The translations under genes and the position numbers were made by a program. From Trachemys scripta elegans (Eukaryota > Chordata > Testudines > Emydidae), in contig NC_048302.1 in assembly GCF_013100865.1 (NCBI RefSeq), positions 67,595,474-67,659,473 of the forward strand: a stretch of 64,000 nt of DNA. The letters are read 5' to 3'. Positions 53,195 to 64,000 of this stretch are shown here, piece by piece. The notes below the pieces were generated by a model. It was not told the DNA's origin, searched no databases, and worked only from the letters and a program-made list of their open reading frames with translations. Each line of letters begins with the position of its first letter. Positions within the stretch are counted from its first letter, which is position 1.

Positions 53195-53520
53195 AAACAA
53201 ACACAATACACAGTCCATCTGTGGAACTCATTGCCAGGGGATGTTGTGAAGGCCAAAACTATAACTTGGTTCAAAAAGGAACTAGATAAGTTCATGAAGG
53301 ATAGGTCCTCCAGTGACTATTAGCCAAGATTGCCCAGGATGCAACCCCATGCTCTGGGTGTCCCTAAACATCTGACTACTAGAAGCTGGGAGTGGACAAC
53401 ATGGGATGGATCATTCAATGATTGCCCGTTCTGTGCATTCCCTCTGAAGGACCTGGTATTGGCCACTGTCGGAAAATGGACTAGTACTGGCTAGATGGAC
53501 CAGTACGGCTGTTCTTAAGA
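53195..53520 (+). mobile_element. CR1 3'-end fragment, first of a tandem pair
   Basis: CR1 ORF2 end and 3' UTR: 'gtggaactcattgccagggg', 'aaggaactagataagttcatg', and 'ggatcattcaatgattgcccgttctgtgcattccctc', ending near 'ccagtacggctgttctta'. An older CR1 subfamily than CR1-B and CR1-C. Confidence 0.85.
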
Positions 53521-53549
53521 ATCTATCCTGCCCTACTATACTATAGGCC

Positions 53550-53805
53550 AAGACGATAACAGGGTTCAAAAAAAAAACTAGAGAAGTTCATGGAGGATAG
53601 GTCCATCTATGGCTATTAGCCAGGATGGACAGGGATGGTGTCCCTAGCCTCTGTTTGCCAGAAGCTGGGAATGGGCGACAAGAGATGGATCACTTGTTGA
53701 TTACCTGTTCTGTTCATTCCCTCTGGGGCACCTGGCATTGGTCACTGTTGGAAGATAGGATACTGGGCTAGATGGAGTATGTCTGTTCTTATTTTCTTAT
53801 GTACT
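53550..53805 (+). mobile_element. CR1 3'-end fragment, second of a tandem pair
   Basis: The same 3' region repeats ('aactagagaagttcatggagg', 'gatggatcacttgttgattacctgttctgttcattccctctgggg', 'atactgggctagatgga'). It comes from a separate insertion or a duplication, since internal differences from the first copy are many. Confidence 0.85.
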
Positions 53806-54039
53806 GAAAGATAACATGCCATCCCAAACCCATTAAGCCTTGCATATGTCACAGGCATGCAGAAATATATAGATATTTAGGAGAGTTCTTGTTAGGACTG
53901 ACATTCACAGCCACTCACATCCTACACACTATTGGATGAACCTTTCCAAGCCAGAGAATTTCTCTAGTAATATACTGGGGACTTGATCATCTGGACCCTC
54001 CTCAAGAATTGAAAATAAAAGAATAGTTCCCAAGTCAGT

Positions 54040-54260
54040 TTATAGGTAACAATAATGACACCAGCTCAGTAGATACCAAAGTTCTTTACAAAAGGAGGTT
54101 AGTGTCATTTTCCTCATTTACATACAGAGATATTAAGGTACAGAAAGATGAAGGGAGTTGCCCAAGCTCACTCAGGTCAGAAGAAGAGCAAGGAATAGCA
54201 TTGGGTCTTCTGAATCCCAATCCAGCATTCTATCCACTAAGTCATAACACGCCTCCTAAA
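54040..54260 (-). repeat. SINE-like fragment, reverse orientation
   Basis: 'ttctttacaaaaggaggttagtgtcattttcctcatttacatacagagatattaaggtacagaaagatgaagggagttgcccaagctcactcagg' matches the reverse of the MIR-like tail and body. A related piece is at 19650-19775. Confidence 0.55.
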
Positions 54261-54624
54261 TAAATTAACAAACCAGCTCTTCCAAAAGTGGATTATAAAT
54301 AATATGATTAATATATTTTTTTTAAAAGCACAACTAAGACTGTTTGTTAATTTCTCAGCTCAAAGTAATATGCAACTCTTTAAGTCTCTTGGCAGGTATT
54401 TAGCTAGGATAGTGGTAATCCATAGTATCTTTTCTAGTAATACCATGGGATGTACACTCTGTTTTCTCACCTGTATTTTAAACTCTTAAGTAGACATGAG
54501 AGAGAAACTGTTTCAGGATATGTCACATTTCCTGATACTGCAAATTACTTTATTATAATAATATTTACTAGCAAACAGAATAAATAAAGATGGTGGCTGC
54601 TGAAAAATATCATTTTAAAGCATA

Positions 54625-55400
54625 TAAGTACATATTCAGTCAGACAATGGTCCATCTAGCCCAGTACCTTGTCTTCCAACAGTGGCCAATTCCAGGTGCT
54701 TCAGAGGAATGAATAGAACAGGGCAATTATTGTCGTCCACTCCCAGCTTCTGGCAGTCGGAGGCTTAGGGACACCCACAACATGGAGTTGTATCCCTGAC
54801 CATCTTGGCTATCCAAGATAATTCATGATTTCATAGACTTTTCTCATATCCCCCCTTAGTTCTCTCTTTTCCAAGCTGAAAAGTCCCAGTCTTTTTAATC
54901 CCTTCTCACATGGAAGCTGTTCCGTACCATTAATTTTGTTGCCCTTCTCAGTACCTTTTCCAATTCTAATATATCTTTTTTCTTAGATGGGGCAACCAGG
55001 ACTGTGCACTGTATTCAAGATGTGGGCATACAATGGCTTTATATTTATATCTATACCTTTCCTAATAGTTCCTAACATTGTTTGCTTTTTTGACTGCCAC
55101 TACACATTGTGCAGATGTTTTCAGAGAACTATCCACAATGATTCCAAGATCTCTTTCTTGAGTGGTAACAGCTAATTTACATACCATCATTTCTATGTAT
55201 AGTTGGGATTATGGTTTTCCAATGTGTATTACTTTGCATTTATCAACACTGAATTTCATCTGCCAGTTTGTTGCCCAGTCACCCAGTTTTGAGATCTCTT
55301 TATAACTCTTTGCAGTGTGTTTTAGACTTAACTATCTTCAGTAATTTTGTATCATCACCTTACTGTTTACCCCTTTTTCCAGATCATTTATCATTTTTGG
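54625..55400 (-). mobile_element. CR1 LINE 3' fragment with long 3' UTR, reverse orientation
   Basis: Begins with the CR1 tail ('gtcagacaatggtccatctagcccagtacc') and extends through 'atagacttttctcatatcccccctta', 'ttccaagctgaaaagtccc' and 'gatctctttcttgagtggtaacagctaa'. This is a non-coding or barely coding older CR1 subfamily. The left end of the insertion is not definable. Confidence 0.8.
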
Positions 55401-56153
55401 TGACAATCTCCAGGGTTGTGCAACTTCTGCAATTTTTCTCCATGTTACAGAATTGCAGTATCTCACAAACTGATCACTTGTATAAATCAGCAAAGGACCA
55501 TTGGCTATGCCAATTTAAAGCATATGAGGATCTGGCCCAGTGACTGCACAGACACTATGTAGAGTCAGTACAGCATCCACCATGTCACACCAGTTGCAAA
55601 TAGTCATTATAATATATACTGAGCTAAGTGACTCAGCCATAGGAAAAAATGAACTAGAGCCAGTTTAATGCTGGAAGTCAATCATTAACACAAGTATATT
55701 CTGTAGATTAATACTTCATTCCATGATTGGCTAAATTCTGTTTCTTAAATCAACACATTAGAGCAATAAGGTATTATGCTAATTGTTCTATTTGTTTTAC
55801 ATAATAATCCTGCTTAGTCACATATGAATAATGGTTAAGTATACACAGTGAATCTGTAAAAACTGGGGACATGCAGTGCCAAGAGCTGCTCCTACTTCAT
55901 TGTTACCTGGGAGTCGAATGAGATTGGTAGAAGTGTATTAGTTTGATTGGATGGTTCCGGTCAGTCCTCTTCAACGCTATAAGAGTTAGTTACAGCAATT
56001 TTAAGTCTTTATTCTGAATCCTACTTTGAGCTCTACTGAACTTGAAGTTTTACGCCAAAATGTATTGTGGAGATTATGTAAGTATAATGATTAGTTCTGC
56101 CAAATCTTTCAAAGTTTTCTGTTTGAGTTGTCAACCTTAACAGAACGTTAGAA

Positions 56154-56238
56154 GCCCAGATCCTCAGCTGGTGTAAATAAGCGCACCTCCATTGTAGTCA
56201 ATTTACTGCCAATTTATGCCAGCTACAGATCTGGCCCA
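56154..56238. repeat. Palindromic MITE ('cagctggtgtaaat' family)
   Basis: GCCCAGATCCTCAGCTGGTG on the left is mirrored by 'gccagctacagatctggccc' on the right around a 'ccattgtagtcaat' centre. The best-preserved member of this family in the window. Confidence 0.7.
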
Positions 56239-56440
56239 AGGTTTATATGTGGTATCTAAAATGTGGACAACATGGAGAATGTTGTTTGTACAGTTCACAT
56301 GCAGTGGCTGTATTAAAATTTTAGATCTAAGACAAAATGTGTCTTTTACCATTTACTTCTGAGGTCGAGGTCAAGATCTAATTTTGTACCATCCCTAAAC
56401 AATAATGATTTATATTGAACTATAGCATTTTGATTAACCC

Positions 56441-56441
<1 letters not shown>

Positions 56442-56469
<28 letters not shown>
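56442..56469. repeat. Poly-T run
   Basis: 28 consecutive T residues, preceded by a non-repetitive flank. It could be the poly(A) of a minus-strand retrocopy, but I see no such copy beside it. Confidence 0.9.
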
Positions 56470-56474
<5 letters not shown>

Positions 56475-57883
56475 AGCAGATTTAAGTAACCTTACAAAAT
56501 AAATACAAGCTGAAAGAAACTTGGTTAGGACTAATTTGATAGTCAAAAAACTTGTCAAGACCTTAACAAGAAATGGAAGTTTTATTTGCAGAATCAAAGA
56601 GAGCAGACTGGTATATTGGTTTAGAAAAAGTTTTGCTTTTCTGGAGTATGTCTCTTTCCTTTGAATGAGTCAACATGAACACATAGAAATTCAGCATGAT
56701 TTGGTCTAAGAACTATTTAAGACGGAATATAAGATTTTACATTGTATAGGCTTTTAATAGCTATTGTACTCATACATTGTCACATAGTTCATTAAAAATA
56801 AACAAAACTTTTGAATTCTCTGACGGAATTGACAAATATTGCCATTTGTTATATTTCATACATATATATATATTTACATTTCAGATCTTTTTCTTTAGAA
56901 GATGAATGTATATTCTGTGTTACAATGTAATGTACATATGTTTTTTGTCATTTATAAGCATTTACTTTTGTTGGGGATGTATTAAGTCATATTCAATTTG
57001 TTTATATTTTGAAAATTAAAAATATTCAAAAATGAAAAATTGACTCTCTATTAAGTGACTAATCATGGGAATGGTGTTGATTAAATGTGCCAGATTAATA
57101 AATTGGAACCAAGGTGCATGGGCTCAATACTTTTTGAGAGCAAAATATGAAACTGCTTCATATACATGGCACATGGGTAATTGTGCCGTTTAAGGAATTT
57201 CATAACCTTTTAATAATTAATGCTAGTGTAATAGTGTATTTTTCCAAAATGCTCTGTGTGTGCATCCCCAATTGTTTTACAAATCAATACAGAAAGCATT
57301 CACAATTTTTTCTTTAATTATGTATCTGAACGCAAATTATTCCAGTCTCACTGACAAAGCATTTCTTTCTAGAAAACTGTATTGCACTTATTTGTTTCTC
57401 TAGACAAGTAATTATTGAATAGGTTTCCATAATGTGTTTGTCTTTGATCTGCGATTTGGGATCTCGAGTCCATTACTAGACCTACGGCCCCACTAAAGAG
57501 CTAAAGGTTTGTTCGTTCTTTCTACTGAGTTATTAATGTATTTCATTTTACTAGAGTGAAGGAGGAAGAATTAGGCAGTCTGACACAACTAGAGGATTAA
57601 TTTAATCTGCAGAAGTCACCAACTTCAGTTTCTTTTCTTCTTCTGATTAAACAAGTCCAATTATATTTGAGTAATTAGTATCATGTACTGATAGTATTGC
57701 CTGGCATCAATATTAGTATATTACATTATCACATAAGGGAATAGTTTCAGTTTATATCACAAAAAAATGTTAAATATAATATTACTAAGATTTAATGATA
57801 TTGCAGCTATTTGATCTTATTATAACTTGAAAACACAGTCCAGTATTATCAAATATATAGTCTAAAATTTCTGTATATTTTGT

Positions 57884-58206
57884 AAAAAGAACAGGAGTAC
57901 TTGTGGCACCTTAGAGACTAACAAATTTATTAGAGCATAAGCTTTTGTGGACTACAGCCCACTTCTTTGGATGCATACATCCTGCCAGACAAATAAACGT
58001 TATCTGACTTCATTATTGTGATTGCATACTGGAAATGGCTCCCAAGAGTACACAAACAGAAAAACTACCAGAAATTACATGCATCCGAAGAAGTGGGCTG
58101 TAGCCCACGAAAGCTTATGCTCTAATAAATTTGTTAGTCTCTAAGGTGCCACAAGTACTCCTGTTCTTTTTGCGGATACAGACTAACATGGCTGCTACTC
58201 TGAAAC
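57884..58206 (+). mobile_element. Penelope-type fold-back insertion containing copied local DNA
   Basis: A perfect 13-bp duplication CTGTATATTTTGT (57871-57883 and 58207-58219) flanks this 323-bp insert. The left arm (57884-57978) is the reverse complement of 58079-58170 with about three mismatches. The right side continues into 'gatacagactaacatggctgctactctgaaacc', the element's terminal sequence. The loop between the arms (57979-58077) is not Penelope sequence but a copy of DNA found 1.29 kb downstream. Confidence 0.9.
57979..58077 (+). repeat. 99-bp templated copy of local sequence (filler)
   Basis: Matches 59271-59369 base for base with a single difference (T at 57994, G at 59286), in the same orientation. 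It is bounded exactly by the arms of the fold-back insertion, which shows that it was captured during that insertion rather than pre-existing there. Confidence 0.92.
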
Positions 58207-58334
58207 CTGTATATTTTGTCTGTTTGTTCACTGTGATTACCTGTAACTTACCCTTATCATGTCAAGCAGGGGAATAGAGGGAATGCTCAAGAGTGAGGTA
58301 CTACTCAGTATAAAAGAGTGTGTCAAAATCTGAC

Positions 58335-58776
58335 TGTCACGGAGTGTGGGGGAGTCAGGACCCTGCACCCCTCTTCCTGGGATTCACCGTGACTCTCAGC
58401 CAGCCAGTAAAACAGGTTTATTAGATGACAGGAACACAGTCCCAAGCAGAGCATGTAGGTACAACCAGATCCCCTCAATTAAGTTCTTCTGGGGGGTTTA
58501 GGGAGCTTAGACCCCAGCTTAGGGTTCCCTCGGTGAGTTGCACCACCGAGCCCAAACTGAAACCAAACCAAAACTCCTCCAGCAGCTTTCTCTCCTCTCC
58601 CCTCTGCTCCTCCTCCCCTTTTCAGTCTCCCAGGCAGAAGGTGTTATTTCTCCCAACCCCCCTCCTGGCTCAGGTTACAGCTCAGGTAGCTTCCTTCAAG
58701 GGAAGTCCCCCATCCCCAATGCAACCCCTCTGCAACATTCCCAGGTCAAATCTGCCCTGCTCCCTGCTCCGTCACA
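58335..58776 (-). mobile_element. Solo LTR, 442 bp
   Basis: Begins TGTCACGGAG and ends CTCCGTCACA (TG..CA, ends nearly inverted). A perfect 5-bp duplication CTGAC lies at 58330-58334 and 58777-58781. On the minus strand AATAAA occurs about 80 bp before the LTR 3' end ('tctaataaacctg', near 58410-58420). No gag, pol or env sequence is attached, so the internal part was removed by LTR-LTR recombination. It belongs to a turtle LTR family I recognise by sequence but cannot name. Confidence 0.85.
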
Positions 58777-58781
58777 CTGAC

Positions 58782-61700
58782 CATATACTTTCCCTGAACA
58801 AAATACTGTCAAATTCTCTTATGGTATAAATAGGCATGTCTGCATTGAAGTATGCCCACTTACTCTCTCCCTGAGCTGGGGTGGGAAGAGAAGGGGAATA
58901 AGTGGATCCTTGATTGGTATATGTCAGTAGAACATTACTCCCCTTCCCCTCAGAACAAAAAGCAGAGGAGGTATTGCGACTCCGAGATATGTCTGAGTAA
59001 CCGTGCCTCCCGGGGCTAGTTCTGGAATGGTGCAGTTTCACAACACGTTTTACCGAGGGCTAAAGGCACAATCTAGCCCTAACTATTTCCCAATACAATA
59101 TTAATTTAGAAACATAAGAAAAAGGAAAATCATAATTAGCATTACTTTTAGAATTATTAGTTAATGTTTTAGAATAATCATCATTTTTTGTATATAGCTG
59201 GGTGGAAGATTGCCTTGATTGGAATACATCAAGGCTTAAGAATGCAAACCAGAAAGTGCTCACAACAGCAATCCTGCCAGACAAAGAAACGTTATCTGAC
59301 TTCATTATTGTGATTGCATACTGGAAATGGCTCCCAAGAGTACACAAACAGAAAAACTACCAGAAATTAGATAGGAAGGCAGCCAATGTCCTTTATAAAA
59401 TACATATATCAGGAAAAGACAGGAGGATTTTGAGGATGACTGAATTAGCTATGTTGAAAAGTTTCCATTACATTATTGCATCATATAATTTTCAAATGAT
59501 GTGAAATATATTTAATAAATTCACATAAATCAAAACTACTATTTTTATCTAATAATAAAGCTGTACCACAGAGGATCTCTTTGTGGAAGCATAGCTAATT
59601 CATAAGGGACTAGAGCACATAGCTAGCTTTAAAGCATTAATTTTCTTTTAGAAGGTATTCACAGCTGAAAACATTCTGTCCAAGGAAATCTGACTTAGAT
59701 TGTTTCTTATCAGCGATATGACTTACTGAACAAATATTATTAGAAGGTTGTTCATACTTCAGATTACTTTTTCCATCATAAGACTGCATTGTCTGAACTT
59801 TACACGCCATAATTTGATAAAAGCTGTGAAAGCAGATAGCTACAGCCTCAGCCTTTACTGAGGCTTGTGTTGTACTGCTCTAAGCTTTGGTTGATGGAAG
59901 AAAATGTTGTAACTTTCTTACTCTTACTTAGACCTGGGAGACCAATGCAAACAAGTTTTACCTACTTTTTGCAAATTCTGAATCACTTTTCAGTCTCCAG
60001 CCCTTATTTCTTCATTCCCCTCCCACTTCATCCAAGCAAACTAGTTTTATGTTTTCACAGCTGTTTGGGAAGGATCTTTTATTCAAATAGGCATTTATGT
60101 GCAAGCGATCACATCCACATATAAAGTGATCAGTCAGGCCACACCTATGACAACTGGCAGTGTGTTTTTGCACAGGAGGGTATTTGGAGGCAGCAAGAGA
60201 CTATTAGAGAGTTTTAAAACCATTGGGTCTCTCAGATAAAATAAACAAATACAACATCAGCATGAGGGACAGTGATAGCAGAAGGGAGGGGAGGACAGAA
60301 GGGTAGGTAAGATGGAGGATGCTCGAACAGCAGAAAGTTCCTTTGCTTGTGGACACTTTGCTTGTGTTCCAGCCTCAGAAGATGGAGGGATGTTTCTGGA
60401 GTGGGTCCAGCCACTAAGGTGGGGATAAGAAAGCAGAGGGAGAACTCCCCCATAGAATCACCTTGATGTGGAATTATATAGAGCAAGGGTCAGATCTGCA
60501 GCTAGCCATCTACTGACTAGTTACATAAGTTCAATGGTAAATTATTCCCTTACCCAGCCCTAAAACACTCCACAGGATGACCCTCATGTTCCTCCTTGAC
60601 TCAGGAGTAACTGACTCTCTGCTAACTTGTTTCCCTGATACATCTTCACTCTCACTTGAAAAACCATGATGAATGCTACCTTTTCAAACAGGGTTACAGC
60701 AAAACCAATACATAAGTAGACCAAAATGTTGTGACCAATATGTCAAAGTGAAAACAATATCTTTAAAATTAGCATACAATGTACTCTTTATTAAGCCCGT
60801 GCAGGTGTGTTTTGTGTTTTTCCTTCACTGAACATTATCTAGTATTTTTAGTCTGTTGGCATAACCACATTTCCAAAATTGGCACCTAAAGTTATACCCA
60901 CAAAAATGGACTTAGATGCAGCTGCAGGTACAAAAGCCACATTTGAGTAATTGCACATACCATGTTCTGGTTTATGCATGTAAATGTGAAGTTTATGCAT
61001 GCATGGGAATTTCTGAGGGCAGAGGATTTGAAAATATGGCCCATAGTCATGTATATAGTAGTATAAATGTACTCAGTGCTGTACAGTAGTAAGACAGAAC
61101 ATACATAAATCAGGAAGTATCCACTACATCTTGAATGTGAGATTTTAGAAGTTTAATGAAGACAATGACTGGAGCTTGAAGTATATTTAGTAGAGAAGAT
61201 ATTGCCAGCATGTAGGGATGTGTGGAAGAGGAGTCAGGAGCTGGCAAAGAAGCGGAGACAAAAGGGCAGATCATCAGTTGATGTAAATCATTGTAGCTCC
61301 ATTGACACCAGCTGAGGTTCAGACTCATGTTTTCTGAATACACTCTATAGAACACTATTTCCTAAATGCCAAATTTTTGATGTGTTTTTATTTGAATGGA
61401 TATAGTTATCATGAAATAGATCAAGTTCGAGATAATAATAAAAAGGTTCACAGTCCTGAATTCAGTTTCTTTATATACTAGAGCCCCCTTGGGAAATTGA
61501 AAGTACATTTAGATATTGGAGAAATCATCTAAAACTGCTTATTTATCTTGGGGTCCTCCCCAGAATAGTATCAATAAAAGCTATTTAGGGGAGGAATCTA
61601 CTTAATGTGATTGATTTATAATCAGTGAAGATAAATCGCCCTTCTATAGCTCTCATGTGTAAACTATAGTTAAAAGCCCATTTAATGTCCATATATAAGA

Positions 61701-63464
61701 AGTGTCTGATACCTATGCAAGAATCACAATTTATCATGACTATGAATCTAAACTCAGTCTGCATGGGTTTTATACCTTTGTTAATCTACCAAAATGAAAA
61801 GGCATAAATGAATTACTCAGCACAATATTCATAATATCATAACTCTGGACAACGTATAAAGTGAATTACTTCAGTGCAACAGCTCTAATAATCAAAAATG
61901 CATATATAGGGCATTAGCAACTCAGGGCAGAGCAGCACAAATGTCAAGTCTGGTCCTGGTCCTGCAAGGTGTCTAGCACTCTCAATTATCCATCTCACAG
62001 AATTTTCCGAGCACCTTGCAGAACTGGACTCCTAGTGCATATTATACTTCCCTTTTAACTCAGTCCTACCACTGAAGTCAACAGGAGTTTGGCTTGCTTA
62101 TTTGTTTCTCTACGTTGAATTTATTACTGGAGTCATCTCTGTCACTTCTTCTGTCTGAAGAAGAATTTATACCAACCTCTCCTTTGCTTCCTCAGCAGAG
62201 CTTCAAATGCTCAATTTTGAAATCACTGGCTGACATTTTTGCTCCCTTATGGCCTCATCCAATGCTCAATGAAATCAACAGAAAGGCATCCATTGACTTT
62301 AAGCATAGGCTTTGGTTCAGGCCCTAATGCCAGAAAAGTTAAATGATTCAAAAGTGTTTCTGTTCTTTTTAACATTCAGACAGGAATCCTGTCATTTGAA
62401 AAATATTTGGTTTGCTTATGGTGCTGGGTTGGATAATGGTCTATTTAGAGAAATTAAATGAAGTGAAAACACCCCTAAAATTTACACTGGCATCACCTTT
62501 CTTGCAGAAAACTGCAATACCATTTTTACTGCAGCAGAGTTAATATCACCATGAAATGTAATTTCTGCACACAGCAAATGGCAACATGTGTATTGTAAGT
62601 GTGAAATTCAGCCTCACAAGGTTGCCATGAGCATGAACATCACTTAGATCTTTGTAGTTTAGTCTCTTGTTTTGCCGTTTCTCTGATTTTAGCAGTTTCA
62701 TATTTCAGCACCACTGTCAATTATTTCCCATGTATACTGCTGTCTAATCATTTTTATATGTGGAAAGCAGCAAAAGCATAGTCAATTTAGGGAGGTCAGA
62801 TAATATTGCATTTTACACTGGGGATAAAATACTATGGCTGTACTATTGGCCTGCTGTCAATAATTAAAGTCTGACTTTTCCACTGAGGAAAACTTCAAAT
62901 ATGTGAAACTAAAAATAGTCTATAGGGTCATGAAAAGTCATTAAGGGTCTAATCTAACTTCTACTGAGGGGAATGGGAATATGCCTATTGACTTCAATAA
63001 AAACTGGATTGGGCCCTAAAATAGGCAGACCTTAATGCAGCAATGGCCTACAAGATTATTCAAGTATTTTAGTAGACACCTCCCTATTCTGAATGCCACA
63101 AATATCAACACAAAGCCAATTTTAGCAATCTAAAATTGAACTCATATTACTGTAATTACAGAGAAAGTTTGGGTTTAAATAAACTTATTCTTCTGTAGAT
63201 CAAAGAAATTTAGTCAGTCTGGAAATCAAAGGTTTGGGTTTAGCTTTTCAAGGTTTAAGCATAAGAGTATTGAATTACAATAAAGGAACAACAACTTTAA
63301 TTATCAAACTTTCACAAGCTTATTTTGAACTTCATTTCTTTCTCTAAAGTAAGGGCAAAATGTTATTAGTGCAACTCTGGCCTAGTTTTTGTTCTTAATC
63401 CAGTGTTTTGACTAGTGCTACTCTCTTTCCTGGCTCTTTTTAAGATTCCTTTTGTGTAGCAGCA
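58782..63464. other. Gene-free AT-rich interval
   Basis: No gene is supported. It holds the donor of the fold-back filler (59271-59369) and two palindromic scraps: 61267-61325 ('cagatcatcagttgatgtaaat' against 'caccagctgaggttcagac') and 62944-63017 ('agggtctaatctaactt' against 'ctggattgggcccta'). The rest is unassigned. Confidence 0.5.
59271..59369 (+). other. Donor sequence of the 57979-58077 filler
   Basis: This 99-bp stretch is single-copy-looking local DNA without recognisable repeat features. It lies within a 101-codon open frame (59202-59504) of no recognisable family. Flanking sequence on either side is not shared with the filler. Confidence 0.85.
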
Positions 63465-63805
63465 AAAACAAGGAGTCCTTGTGGCACCTTAGAGACTAAC
63501 AAATTTATTTGGGCATAAGCTTTCATGGGCTATAACCCACTTCATCAGATGCATGGAGTGAAAAATACAGTAGGCAGGTATAAATATACAGCACATGAAA
63601 AGATGGGAGTTGCCTTACCAAGAGTGGGGTGGGTGTGCTGGTCAATGCTAACAAGGCCAATTCAATCAGGGTGGATGTGGCCCATTCCCAACAGTTGACA
63701 AGAAGGTGTGAATATCAACAGAGGGAAAATTACTTTTTGTAGTGACTCAGCCACTCCCAGTCTTTATTCAGGCCTAATTTGATGGTGTGAAGTTTGCAGT
63801 TGGTA
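63465..63805 (-). mobile_element. Penelope-like element 3' end, reverse orientation
   Basis: Starts with 'caaaaacaaggagtccttgtggcacc', matching the left edge of the 4631 element, and runs through the same tail ('gcacatgaaaagatgggagttgcctta', 'caacagttgacaagaagg'). At 63727-63805 the minus strand encodes the C-terminal end of the GIY-YIG endonuclease (KLGLNKDWEW-like segment). It is 5'-truncated, and the sequence after about 63805 is unrelated. Confidence 0.85.
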
Positions 63806-64000
63806 TCAATGTTGCTTAAGGTAAATTGTCCTATACCATTGTTTCTTTAGGGCTAGTAGTTCTCCTAGTAGGCATATTAGTAATTCTTTACCTTTCTTCT
63901 ATTTAGGGTGGCTTTAATTAGGAACAAAGTGTTTTCTCTTACTTTTCTTAGCTGATCATCTATAGCTGATGACCTGTCTCAAGGCATTTGCCACTACCTC
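63806..64000. other. Unassigned right edge
   Basis: AT-rich sequence following the truncated Penelope-like copy. I see no recognisable feature before the window ends. Confidence 0.5.

Larger units (their letters stand above)
55401..57870. other. Gene-free AT-rich interval
   Basis: No gene is supported. It contains a palindromic MITE (56154-56238) and a 28-base T run (56442-56469). Most of 56470-57870 is AT-rich without recognisable repeats. Confidence 0.5.

Noticed and set aside
58425..58829. 134-codon open frame
   Set aside because: It lies almost entirely within the solo LTR 58335-58776, on the strand opposite to the LTR's own signals.
59202..59504. 101-codon open frame overlapping the filler donor
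   Set aside because: Considered as an exon because part of it was copied to 57979, but the copy was explained by the fold-back insertion and the frame shows no recognisable family or splice context.
1..64000. CRISPR arrays, operons, rRNA or tRNA genes
   Set aside because: No regularly spaced direct repeats, no tRNA cloverleaf and no rRNA sequence were seen. The tRNA-like pieces are SINE heads. The window is eukaryotic.

Overview
The window is vertebrate nuclear DNA, most likely from a turtle. It is AT-rich, has no bacterial-style gene order, and is built from CR1 LINEs, Penelope-like elements, hAT and PIF/Harbinger DNA transposons, LTR elements and ancient MIR-like SINEs, in the mixture and with the sequence variants I associate with testudine genomes. 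The organism call comes from repeat recognition, not from a host gene. I could not support any host protein-coding gene, tRNA or rRNA. One ambiguous base (N, 23516) shows this is assembly sequence.

Layout. 1-3689: repeat fragments only. 3690-12312: one old CR1 copy (CR1-A) cut by four later insertions: a 165-bp hAT MITE, a rearranged Penelope-like element, a 3.3-kb younger CR1 (CR1-B) and a 0.9-kb LTR-like element. 12313-30225: mostly unannotatable AT-rich DNA with three hAT MITEs flanked by 8-bp duplications, palindromic MITEs and CR1/SINE scraps. 30226-31573: CR1 tail plus a 961-bp hAT element. 32645-35365: a Penelope-type fold-back insertion next to a third large CR1 (CR1-C). 36976-41499 and 47215-52013: two large, diverged PIF/Harbinger elements in opposite orientation (E1, decayed; E3, almost intact), with a 295-bp Harbinger MITE between them. 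52014-64000: CR1 tails, a second Penelope fold-back containing a copied piece of local DNA, a solo LTR, and a Penelope 3' end at the right edge.

How the genes work together. Each Harbinger element carries a DDE transposase and, convergent with it, a two-exon Myb/SANT-domain protein. In the known two-protein Harbinger system the Myb/SANT protein helps bring the transposase to the nucleus and the element ends. Both elements also hold a third reading frame of about 96 codons inside the intron of the Myb/SANT gene on the opposite strand. It is about 61% identical between E1 and E3 (my count by eye) and I do not recognise it. This conserved nested gene, together with a palindromic motif 150-210 bp from all four element ends, is the most interesting part of the window. 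In E3 the SANT protein and the third protein are open, and the transposase is broken by a single TAG codon.
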